Source: Thermus neutrinimicus
GTDB lineage: Bacteria; Deinococcota; Deinococci; Deinococcales; Thermaceae
NCBI RefSeq assembly: GCF_022760955.1
Contig: NZ_JAKTNU010000001.1
Location: 253,507 to 317,506 of the forward strand
DNA: 64,000 bases
Reading direction: 5' to 3'
The position numbers and the translations under genes were made by a program. The notes beneath the pieces are model-generated. The model was not told where the DNA came from. It did no database searches and saw only the letters and a list, made by a program, of their open reading frames with translations. Shown here piece by piece: positions 57,760 to 64,000 of the stretch (position 1 is the first letter of the stretch; every line of letters begins with the position of its first letter).

Positions 57760-58448
57760 GGCTCGGTGGGAAGGCCCTCCCCTAGCCACTCGTGCATGGA
57801 GCCCAGGTAGTTCCTGGCCTTGACCCCCAGGCTTCTCAGCACGAAGAAAGCCACGGCACTCCGGGCCCCGGAGTGACAGTAGACCCCCACCTCCTGTCCC
57901 GGCTCCAGGCCTAGCCGCTTCAGCACCCCATCCGGCTCCAGGAAGAGCTCCAGGGGGGCGTTCCGGCTTCCCGGGATCCGCCCTCCCTTGGGGCAGCAGG
58001 GGGGGTGGAGCTTGCCCTGGTGCTCCTCGGGGCTTCGCACATCCAAAAGAAGGGGGTGCCGGGCCGCCTCGTCCGCGGTGAGGAGCCAGTCCCGCCGGAG
58101 GCGGGCTAAGGTGTCCGAACGCTTGGGCTTGGGCTCCTCCCGCTCGGTGGCGTGGGCTTCCCAGCCCTCGGTCCAAAGTTCCACCTCAAGCCCCCCAAGG
58201 CCCAGGAAGAAGGCGGTGCGGCAAAGGCGGCTGGTGAGGCCCTCGTCGTAGAGGATTACGGGGCTTTTGAGCCCGAGTTCCCCGAAAAGCTCGCTGAGGC
58301 CAGCCTCCAGGGCCCTAAGTTCCGCCTCTTCCCGCAGGCGAAGCCGGGGGGCCGAGAGGTCCAGGTGGCGGGCGCCTGGCAGGTGGCCTGCCTCGTAGGC
58401 AGACCTGGGCCTGGTGTCCACCAAGACGGCTTCGGGAGGGATCTCCAT
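57756..58448 (-). CDS. Two-domain rhodanese (sulfurtransferase)
   Basis: 230 residues, two rhodanese domains. The N-terminal one (about 5-105) is inactive, with no Cys at the loop. The C-terminal one (about 120-225) has the active loop 'GVYCHSGARSAVAF', Cys near 190. Transfers sulfane sulfur from thiosulfate or mercaptopyruvate to a thiol acceptor. Leaderless start: TATAAT 7 bases before the ATG. First gene of rhodanese-MBL-zinc ribbon; divergent from hsp20. Confidence 0.9.
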   Translation of the reverse strand: MEIPPEAVLVDTRPRSAYEAGHLPGARHLDLSAPRLRLREEAELRALEAGLSELFGELGLKSPVILYDEGLTSRLCRTAFFLGLGGLEVELWTEGWEAHATEREEPKPKRSDTLARLRRDWLLTADEAARHPLLLDVRSPEEHQGKLHPPCCPKGGRIPGSRNAPLELFLEPDGVLKRLGLEPGQEVGVYCHSGARSAVAFFVLRSLGVKARNYLGSMHEWLGEGLPTEP

Positions 58449-58455
58449 GCCCTTG

Positions 58456-58484
58456 ATTATAAGGGGCGCAGGGGTAGGCGTCAG
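58456..58484 (-). promoter_or_regulatory. Rhodanese operon promoter, leaderless
   Basis: On the minus strand CTGACG (58484-58479), 17-base spacer, TATAAT (58461-58456), then 7 bases to the ATG at 58448. It is the clearest full -35/-10 leaderless promoter in the window. Confidence 0.8.
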
Positions 58485-58497
58485 AGGATAAGGATAC

Positions 58498-58526
58498 TTG
58501 ACAAAATAAGGCGCAGGTGATATGGG
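58498..58526 (+). promoter_or_regulatory. hsp20 promoter
   Basis: Perfect TTGACA (58498-58503), 17-base spacer, TATGGG (58521-58526). A strong -35 with a poor -10, 14 bases from the divergent rhodanese -35. I see no CIRCE element. Confidence 0.65.
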
Positions 58527-58546
58527 TGAGGATGGAGGTGATGGGT

Positions 58547-59011
58547 ATGGCCCTGGTTCGTAGGGAAGTGCGTCCCACGGAGATTACCCCCTTCCGTACC
58601 TGGGGTCCTTTCTCCCTCCTGGAGGAGGCCAACCGGCTCTTTGAGGAGGTCTTGGGCGACTTTGCCCGGCCCGCGGCCACCTTTGTGGCCCCTGCGGACC
58701 TCTACGAGACCGACGAGGCCCTGGTCCTGGAGATGGCGGCGCCGGGCCTGGCTCCTGAGGACCTGGAGGTGAGCCTCGAGGGCAGCAAGCTCACCGTACG
58801 GGGCCAGGTGAAGCCCGCCGAGGAGGCTAAGGTGCGCCGCTACTACCTGCAGGAGATCCCCCACGGCTCCTTCGTGCGCACCTTCAGCCTCCCCGTGGAG
58901 GTGGATGCCTCCCAGGCCAAGGCGGAGTTCCGCCACGGGATCCTGCGCCTCACCCTGCCCAAGGTGGCCGAGGCCCGGGCCAAGCGGATCCCCATCGAGG
59001 TGGTTCAGTAA
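58547..59011 (+). CDS. Small heat shock protein (Hsp20/alpha-crystallin)
   Basis: 154 residues from ATG 58547, chosen because GGAGGTG (58535-58541) lies just upstream; other in-frame starts at 58517-58541 lack a site or overlap it. Alpha-crystallin domain about 50-140 ('FVAPADLYETDEALVLEMAAPGL', 'GSFVRTFSLPVEVDASQAKAEFRHGILRLTLPK' region, with the conserved 'GxLxLxLPK'-type end). The C-terminal 'RIPIEVV' has the IxI motif for oligomer assembly. ATP-independent holdase. Single gene with its own terminator. Confidence 0.93.
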   Translation: MALVRREVRPTEITPFRTWGPFSLLEEANRLFEEVLGDFARPAATFVAPADLYETDEALVLEMAAPGLAPEDLEVSLEGSKLTVRGQVKPAEEAKVRRYYLQEIPHGSFVRTFSLPVEVDASQAKAEFRHGILRLTLPKVAEARAKRIPIEVVQ

Positions 59012-59027
59012 GCCCTTAGGCCCCATT

Positions 59028-59052
59028 CCCCCGGGAGGTTTCCCGGGGGTTT
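59028..59052. terminator. Shared terminator hairpin of hsp20 and the MalY-like gene
   Basis: CCCCCGGGA (59028-59036), loop GGTT, TCCCGGGGG (59041-59049), then TTT. It lies between two convergent genes and touches the stop of the MalY-like gene. Confidence 0.7.
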
Positions 59053-60121
59053 AGGCCCTCCTTAGGGCCTCGGCCAGGCGCCTCAGGGCCTCTTCCAGCA
59101 CCTCGGGGTAGGTGGCGAAGTTGAGGCGCACGTAGCGGTCGTACCCTTCCCCGAAGTTCTCCCCGGGGTTTAGGGCCACCCGGGCCTCCTTGAGGAAGAA
59201 GGAGGCTGCCTGGGGAAGGGGGGTTTTGAGCCAGGCCAGGTAGGTGCCCTCCGGGGCAAAGTGTCCCAGGCCCACCTCCTTGGCCCAAGCCGCCACCCGG
59301 TCGCGGTTGGCCTTGAACCGGGCGAGGGTCTCCTCCAGCCAAGGCCCCGCCTCCAGCAGGGCAGCCTTCCAGGCGGCCATGGCCAAGACGTTGGGGAAGG
59401 TGTGGGGCAGGTGGCGCCTAAGGGTCTCCACCAGGGGCTTAGGCCCCACCACGGCCCCTAGGGGGAGCCCAGCCAGGTTGTAGGCCTTTCCTGGGCCCAG
59501 CAGGGTGAGGGTGCGCTCGGGGAGGAGGCGGGCCAGGGGCACGTGGGTCCTCTCGTAGGTCAGGGGGGCGTGAAGCTCATCGGAGACCACGATGAGGTCG
59601 TGCTTGCGGGCGATGGCGGCCAGGGCGGAAAGCTCCTCCTCCCCAAAGACCCTTCCCGTGGGGTTTTGCGGATGGCAGAAGAGGAGGAGCCTGCTGGCGT
59701 ACGCCAGGCGCTCCAGGCCCTCGAGGTCCAGCCGGTACCCCTCCTCTGTTTCCCTTAGGGGATTCGCCAGAACCGTGCGCCTTTGCTGGCGGATGGCGGC
59801 CAGAAACGGGGGGTATACGGGGACCTGGGTCAGGACCCCTTGGCCAGGGGCGGTGAAGGCGGCCACCGCCCCGAATAGCCCCACCACCACCCCGGGCATG
59901 AAGGCCACCTCGCCTTCCAAACCCGTCCTTTCCAGGATGAGGGCCTTGAGCTCCGGGTCCCCCTCCCGGGGCGGGTAGCCCAAAAAGCCCTCGGCCCTCT
60001 CCCCAATGGCCCGCCGGATGGGCTCGGCCACGGGGAAGTCCATGTCCGCCACCCAAAGGGGCAGGACGTCCTCGGGATAGGTGCCCCACTTCAGCGAGTC
60101 CTTGCGGGGGGGAAGCACCAT
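59051..60121 (-). CDS. MalY/PatB-type aminotransferase (cystathionine beta-lyase family)
   Basis: 356 residues, fold-type I PLP enzyme. '[29 protein letters not shown]' region at the N-terminus (KWG...MDF is the MalY/PatB signature), '[16 protein letters not shown]' (about 154-169), '[13 protein letters not shown]' (Asp) and '[19 protein letters not shown]' (PLP Lys near 226). Cleaves C-S bonds of cystathionine or cysteine. It starts 9 bases after lgt. Substrate inferred only from family. Confidence 0.88.
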   Translation of the reverse strand: MVLPPRKDSLKWGTYPEDVLPLWVADMDFPVAEPIRRAIGERAEGFLGYPPREGDPELKALILERTGLEGEVAFMPGVVVGLFGAVAAFTAPGQGVLTQVPVYPPFLAAIRQQRRTVLANPLRETEEGYRLDLEGLERLAYASRLLLFCHPQNPTGRVFGEEELSALAAIARKHDLIVVSDELHAPLTYERTHVPLARLLPERTLTLLGPGKAYNLAGLPLGAVVGPKPLVETLRRHLPHTFPNVLAMAAWKAALLEAGPWLEETLARFKANRDRVAAWAKEVGLGHFAPEGTYLAWLKTPLPQAASFFLKEARVALNPGENFGEGYDRYVRLNFATYPEVLEEALRRLAEALRRA

Positions 60122-60130
60122 GGGCTTATC

Positions 60131-60964
60131 TTACCGGCCCAGGCGCCTTAGCATGTACCAGGAAAGGAGGATGAGGGGCAGGCTCACCACCTGGGTGGCG
60201 GTGAAAAGGCCGATGCCCAGCTCGTGGTTGCGGTACACGGGAAGCCAGAGGGGGTTTAGCCGGAAGGGCTCCTCGAGGACCGAGCGGAGCACGCTGTACC
60301 ACAGGAGGAAGTTCCAGAAGGCGTACCCGAAAAAGGGCTTCTTGCGAAGCCAGTAATAGGAGAGGGGCAGGAGGATGAGGCCCACCAGGGCCCCGTAGAT
60401 CTGGGTGAGGTGCACGGGGCCCCGGAGGAGCTCCGCGCACCGGTACACCTGGGAGATGTCCTCAATGCCGGGGCAGATGCCCGGGAAGCCCTTAGCCCAC
60501 TCTGGCCAGGTGAAGCCGATGGGCAAGGAGGTAAGGCGCCCCACGGTATCCGAGCCATTCATCAGGTTCCCGATCCTCCCGGCGATGATGCCCAGGGCCA
60601 CCCCCGGGGTGGCGGCGTCCAGGTAGGGCCAGAGGGGATAGCCCCTTCGCCTGTGAAAGTAGAGGAAGACCAGGGCCCCGCCCAAAATGGCCCCGTGGAA
60701 GGAGAGGCCCCCGTGCCGGATGTACAGGATCTCCACGGGATTTTGCACGAAAGGACCGGGGGAGGTGAGGACGTAGCCCAGCCTGGCCCCCACCACCCCG
60801 AAGATGACGGCCCAGAAGGCCACCACCTCAAACCGCTCCGCATCCAACCCCCAGGCCTTAAGCCGGCGCTTGGCCAGCTCAAAGCCGATGAAGATGGCCA
60901 GGGTCAGGAGAAAGCCATACCACTGGATGCGCAAGGGGCCGATCTGGATCATGGTGGGGTTCAT
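60131..60964 (-). CDS. lgt: Prolipoprotein diacylglyceryl transferase
   Basis: 277 residues, seven membrane helices. '[16 protein letters not shown]' start, '[14 protein letters not shown]' (about 88-101) and '[15 protein letters not shown]' (about 129-143) with the conserved Arg and Asn are the Lgt signature. Adds the diacylglyceryl group to lipobox cysteines in the inner membrane. Its first codons overlap the glutaredoxin-like gene by 4 bases. Confidence 0.95.
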   Translation of the reverse strand: MNPTMIQIGPLRIQWYGFLLTLAIFIGFELAKRRLKAWGLDAERFEVVAFWAVIFGVVGARLGYVLTSPGPFVQNPVEILYIRHGGLSFHGAILGGALVFLYFHRRRGYPLWPYLDAATPGVALGIIAGRIGNLMNGSDTVGRLTSLPIGFTWPEWAKGFPGICPGIEDISQVYRCAELLRGPVHLTQIYGALVGLILLPLSYYWLRKKPFFGYAFWNFLLWYSVLRSVLEEPFRLNPLWLPVYRNHELGIGLFTATQVVSLPLILLSWYMLRRLGR

Positions 60965-61203
60965 GCCTCACCCCCTCTTTGGAGCTTCTGCACCAACTCC
61001 ATCAGCGACCTCTCGTCAAAGAGGCCCTCCAAAAGCACCCTATCCCCCAAAAGAAGCACAGGTACCCGGAAGGTGTAGAGGCGGAAGAGCTTTGGGTCTT
61101 GGTCCACATCCCGGCGCACATAGGGTATTCCCAAAGTCCAAAGGGCCCTTTCCGCCTTTTCGCAAAGGCCGCACCCCTTGCGGGTGACGAAGACCAGGTC
61201 CAT
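60961..61203 (-). CDS. Glutaredoxin-like thiol protein
   Basis: 80 residues from ATG 61203; TATGCT (61216-61211) ends 7 bases upstream and sets this start over a longer frame. '[19 protein letters not shown]' has a CxxC-type active site (Cys-Gly-Leu-Cys), and '[20 protein letters not shown]' has the cis-Pro of the thioredoxin fold. DUF836/glutaredoxin-like, cytoplasmic. Coupled to lgt by a 4-base overlap. Confidence 0.85.
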   Translation of the reverse strand: MDLVFVTRKGCGLCEKAERALWTLGIPYVRRDVDQDPKLFRLYTFRVPVLLLGDRVLLEGLFDERSLMELVQKLQRGGEA

Positions 61204-61259
61204 GGGGAAAAGCATACCCTGGCCGAGGCCCCAACTGGCCTTGCCAGGTGGGGGTGGCA

Positions 61260-61736
61260 TCAGAAGATGGCCCGGATCACCAGGATCCCCATGGCCACGT
61301 GGAGGATCGCCTTGGCCACCACGCCCCCCATGAGCCCCACCAGGGTGCCCCAGGCTGCCTTGAGGGCCTCCTCGGGCTTCCTCCCCGAAAGGTACTCAAA
61401 GAGCCAGGCCAGCAAAAAGGGCAGAACCAGAACCCCCACCACCCCCAGGAAGAGGCCTAGGAGCCCGCCCAAGAAGGCCCCCCAAAGCCCTGCCCGTCCC
61501 GCCCCGTACCTTTTCGCCCCAAGAAGGGTGGCCAGGTTGTCCAGGGTCATGGCCAGGAGGGCCAGGACCCCTAGGGCCAGCCACAGGCCCAAGGAAAGTT
61601 CCCGGAAGCCCACCAGGGCCTCGTGGAGGAGGGCGGCGGCCAGGATCAAAAGGGTGGCGGGAATGAAAGGCACGAGGGTAAGGAGCACCCCCGCCCCCCA
61701 TAGGACCACAAAGAGCCAGTCGGCGAAGGCATCCAT
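61260..61736 (-). CDS. DUF456 membrane protein
   Basis: 158 residues with four or five hydrophobic segments. 'YGAGRAGLWGAFLGGLLGLFLG' (about 77-98) is the Gly-rich DUF456 signature. Function unknown. TAGGCT (61748-61743) ends 6 bases before the ATG. 56 bases separate it from the glutaredoxin-like start, with that gene's own -10 in between. Confidence 0.82.
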   Translation of the reverse strand: MDAFADWLFVVLWGAGVLLTLVPFIPATLLILAAALLHEALVGFRELSLGLWLALGVLALLAMTLDNLATLLGAKRYGAGRAGLWGAFLGGLLGLFLGVVGVLVLPFLLAWLFEYLSGRKPEEALKAAWGTLVGLMGGVVAKAILHVAMGILVIRAIF

Positions 61737-61823
61737 GGGTTAAGCCTAGGATCTGCCTGGATGAGAAGGGAAAGGGACATCCCTCCTGGGGCTTGGCCTT
61801 AAGCTCAATGCGAGGAGGCGGGT

Positions 61824-62882
61824 ATGGACTTTGGCCTACCCAAGGAGCAAGGCGTGGTAAAAACCCAACCCCCCTTCGGGGAGGTGCGGGAGGGCCGGGT
61901 GGCCCTCACCCCCCAGGGGGTGCGGGAGCTGGTGAACCGGGGCCACCGGGTTTATGTGGAGCGGGGGGCAGGGGAGCGGGCCGGGTTTCCCGACGCCCTA
62001 TATGAGGAGGCCGGAGCCCGGCTGGTGAGCCGGGAGGAGGCCTTTGGCCGGGGGGAGGTGGTCTTGAAGGTGGGAAGGCCCACCCTCGAGGAGGTGGCCC
62101 TCCTCCGCCCCGGGGCCACGGTGATGGCCTTTTTGCACCTGGCGGTGGCGGAGTCCCCTTTGGTGGAGGCCATGGCGGAAAAGGGCCTAACCGCCATTGG
62201 GTACGAACTCATCGGGGCGGAGGGAAGGCGCCCCGTGCTCAAGGCCATGAGCGAGATCGCAGGCCGCCTGGCCCCCCAGATTGCGGGAAGGCTTTTGGAG
62301 GCCCCCTTCGGCCCCGGGGTGCTCCTTTCGGGCCTGCCCGGGATTCCCCCTGGGGATGTGGTCATCCTGGGGGCAGGGGTTTTGGGGAGGGCGGCGGCCC
62401 GCTCCTTTTTGGGGACGGGGGCCTCGGTCTACCTCTTGGACAAGGAGCTTTCTGCCCTGGAGGAAGCCTCCAAGGAGGCCAAAGGGGCGGTCACCGCCCT
62501 CATCACCCAAAGCCGGCTGGAACGGTACGCCGCCTTCGCCGATGTCCTGGTGGGGGCGGTGGCGGTGCCTGGGGAAAGGGCCCCCCTCCTCCTGAGCCGG
62601 GCTCTCCTCTCCCGCATGCGCCCGGGGGCGGTCCTCCTGGACTTCGCCATCGACCAGGGAGGGATCGCGGAAACCAGCCGGGTGGGGGTGTACCAGGAGA
62701 TGGGTATCACCCACTTCTGCCTTCCCAACGTGCCTGCCCTGGTGCCCCGCACCAGCAGCCACGCCCTTACCGCCACCCTTCTGCCCTTTCTCCTAGAGGT
62801 GGAGGAGGACCCCTTGAAGGTGCCAGAGCTCCGGCAAGGGGCCTACCTCCTCCTGGGCCAGAAAGGAGGGCACCTGGAATGA
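61824..62882 (+). CDS. Alanine dehydrogenase/PNT-family dehydrogenase, atypical
   Basis: 352 residues from ATG 61824 (GAGGAGG upstream). Aligns over its length with alanine dehydrogenase: 'GRVALTPQGVREL' (substrate Arg), 'FLHLAVAES' (catalytic His), 'VVILGAGVLGRAAA' (NAD loop, about 175-188), 'LLDFAIDQGG' (Asp) and 'LPNVPALVP' (Asn). But the catalytic Lys of M. tuberculosis Ald (Lys75 in KVKEP) is Gly here (LKVGRP), as in the transhydrogenase side of the family. There is also a short insertion between 'PKE' and the Arg, and the C-terminus is short. Its stop overlaps the CoA-transferase start. It may not be an alanine dehydrogenase. Confidence 0.8.
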   Translation: MDFGLPKEQGVVKTQPPFGEVREGRVALTPQGVRELVNRGHRVYVERGAGERAGFPDALYEEAGARLVSREEAFGRGEVVLKVGRPTLEEVALLRPGATVMAFLHLAVAESPLVEAMAEKGLTAIGYELIGAEGRRPVLKAMSEIAGRLAPQIAGRLLEAPFGPGVLLSGLPGIPPGDVVILGAGVLGRAAARSFLGTGASVYLLDKELSALEEASKEAKGAVTALITQSRLERYAAFADVLVGAVAVPGERAPLLLSRALLSRMRPGAVLLDFAIDQGGIAETSRVGVYQEMGITHFCLPNVPALVPRTSSHALTATLLPFLLEVEEDPLKVPELRQGAYLLLGQKGGHLE

Positions 62883-64000
62883 GCTACCGCAAGAAGCTGA
62901 CTTCCCCTGAGGATGCCGTCACCCTCATCCGATCCGGCATGCGGGTCTTCGTCTCCGGAAACGCCGCTACCCCCACCCCCCTTCTCAAGGCCCTGGCCGC
63001 CCGCAAGGACGAGCTGGAGAATGTGGAGCTCGTCCACCTTCTGCAGATGGGGGAGGATCCCTTTGCCTCCCCGGAGATGGAGGGGCACTTCCGGCGCCGC
63101 TCCCTCTTCGTGGGGCCCACCGACCGGGAGGCGGTGAACCAGGGCCGGGCCGACTACGTACCCATCCTGCTCCACCAGGTGCCCTGGCTTTTTAAACGGC
63201 GCATCCTTCCCCTGGATGCCGCCATCGTCCAGGTTTCCCCGCCCGATGAGCATGGCTTCTGCTCCTTGGGGGTGGAGGTGATCGCCACCAAGGCGGCCCT
63301 CGAGGCGGCCCCCCTGGTGATCGCCATGGTGAACCCCAGGATGCCCAGGACCCTGGGAGACACCTTCGTCCACGTCTCCCGCTTCACCGCCATCGTGGAG
63401 CTGGACTGGCCCCTGCCCGAGCTGAGGCGGGAGGGCTTTGGCGAGGTGGAGCGGAGGATCGGGGAGCACGTGGCGAGCCTCATCGAGGATGGGGCCACCT
63501 TGCAGATGGGCATCGGGGCCATCCCCGATGCCGTTTTGGCCAGCCTGGAGGGAAGGCGCGACCTTGGGGTCCACACGGAGATGATCTCGGATGGGGTGTT
63601 GGAGGCCTTTGAAAAGGGCCTCATCACCGGGGCCAAGAAGACCCTCCACCCCGGCAAGGTGATCGGCACCTTTGTCCTGGGCTCGGAAAGGCTTTACCGT
63701 TTCGTCCACGACAACCCCCTCTTTGAGCTCCACCCCGCCGATTACGTGAACGACCCCTTCGTGGTGGCCCAAAACCGCAGGATGGTGGCCATCAACTCTG
63801 CCATCGAGGTGGACCTCACCGGCCAGGTGGTGGCGGACTCCATCGGCACCCGCATCTACTCGGGCTTTGGCGGCCAGCTGGATTTCATCCGGGGGGCGGC
63901 GAGAAGCGAGGGGGGCAAGCCCATCATCGCCCTGCCCTCCACCGCCAAGGGGCATAGCCGCATCGTCCCCTACCTGAAACCGGGTGCAGGGGTGGTTACC
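62879..64000 (+). CDS. Acetyl-CoA hydrolase/transferase family protein (4-hydroxybutyrate CoA-transferase-like), 3' end missing
   Basis: 374 codons are open from ATG 62879 to the window edge, and the gene continues beyond it. 'PDEHGFCSLGVEV' (about 122-134), 'QMGIGAIPDAVL' (about 209-220), 'HTEMISDGVLEAF' (about 232-244, containing the catalytic Glu that carries CoA) and 'GFGGQLDFIRGA' (about 331-342) identify the AbfT/Cat2-type CoA-transferases. Family members run to about 430 residues, so 50-60 are missing. ATGA overlap with the dehydrogenase upstream implies co-translation and a shared pathway, not identified. Confidence 0.9.
   Translation, partial: MSYRKKLTSPEDAVTLIRSGMRVFVSGNAATPTPLLKALAARKDELENVELVHLLQMGEDPFASPEMEGHFRRRSLFVGPTDREAVNQGRADYVPILLHQVPWLFKRRILPLDAAIVQVSPPDEHGFCSLGVEVIATKAALEAAPLVIAMVNPRMPRTLGDTFVHVSRFTAIVELDWPLPELRREGFGEVERRIGEHVASLIEDGATLQMGIGAIPDAVLASLEGRRDLGVHTEMISDGVLEAFEKGLITGAKKTLHPGKVIGTFVLGSERLYRFVHDNPLFELHPADYVNDPFVVAQNRRMVAINSAIEVDLTGQVVADSIGTRIYSGFGGQLDFIRGAARSEGGKPIIALPSTAKGHSRIVPYLKPGAGVVT

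Noticed and set aside
57760-58176. 139-codon N-terminal extension of the MBL-fold protein
   Set aside because: It is a shadow of the rhodanese gene in another frame; ATG 57759 gives the normal family N-terminus.

Overview
The window is ordinary chromosome from a member of the genus Thermus. The evidence is a very high G+C content with G/C in almost every third codon position, proteins rich in Leu, Glu, Arg, Ala and Pro, and families typical of the genus: a four-gene fbcCDFB cytochrome bc complex, a DNA polymerase III delta-prime without a zinc module, a biosynthetic arginine decarboxylase, and many transcripts that seem to start at the start codon. Several proteins differ from the T. thermophilus sequences I remember, so I give no species. 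I see no rRNA, tRNA, CRISPR array, insertion sequence or prophage, and no gene-free stretch over 300 bases. Almost every base is coding and genes sit in tightly packed operons.

Layout. 1-245: 3' end of a Na+/alanine symporter. 289-2852 (-): operon of an M20 peptidase, a YbaK-like tRNA deacylase and three small unknowns. 3051-4670 (+): ribosomal protein S1 with a structured leader and a textbook terminator. 4728-7858 (-): fbcCDFB respiratory complex. 7954-13955 (-): thrS, a PaaX regulator, two paralogous sugar/glycerophosphate-type binding proteins and a TIM-barrel isomerase. 14135-17632: an MFS exporter and several unknowns. 17656-20219 (+): phosphoesterase, holB, ricT and a small unknown. 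20207-22959 (-): two nucleoside-type ABC permeases. 23020-28991: ubiE, arsC, pepF, a thioesterase, mutS2 and an unknown. 28991-34698 (-): malEFG-type maltodextrin importer plus a GH13 glucosidase. 34797-37875 (-): murI, a LOG-family protein, rdgB and a DUF155-like protein. 37952-39139 (+): metK. 39283-45719 (-): a diguanylate cyclase, speA, DUF72, a hydrolase, prs and an M24 peptidase. 45801-50465 (+): an IscA-type protein and a dipeptide/oligopeptide importer. 50576-55845 (-): iron importer fbpABC with truA, and a phosphatase-like enzyme. 55956 to the end: osmC, a zinc-ribbon/MBL/rhodanese operon, hsp20, a MalY-type lyase, lgt, a glutaredoxin-like protein, DUF456, an Ald/PNT-like dehydrogenase and a CoA-transferase cut by the window edge.

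How it works together. Much of the window is uptake: maltodextrins, peptides, Fe3+, nucleosides and sugar-like ligands by ABC systems, mostly without their ATPase nearby (only fbpC is present). Intracellular peptidases (M20, M3, M24) would process imported peptides. The rest is housekeeping for translation, nucleotides, quinone, envelope and Fe-S clusters.

The most striking window-wide signal is regulatory. About eighteen genes have a TAnnnT-type -10 hexamer only 6-9 bases before the start codon, which implies leaderless mRNAs. A smaller set (rpsA, malE, dppA, fbpA, hsp20, metK) has full -35/-10 promoters with leaders and Shine-Dalgarno sites. Other points worth a look are palindromic operators at pepF/thioesterase, fbpA and malE, a pair of covarying hairpin elements behind metK and dppC, and an Ald-like enzyme lacking the catalytic lysine and translationally coupled to a CoA-transferase.
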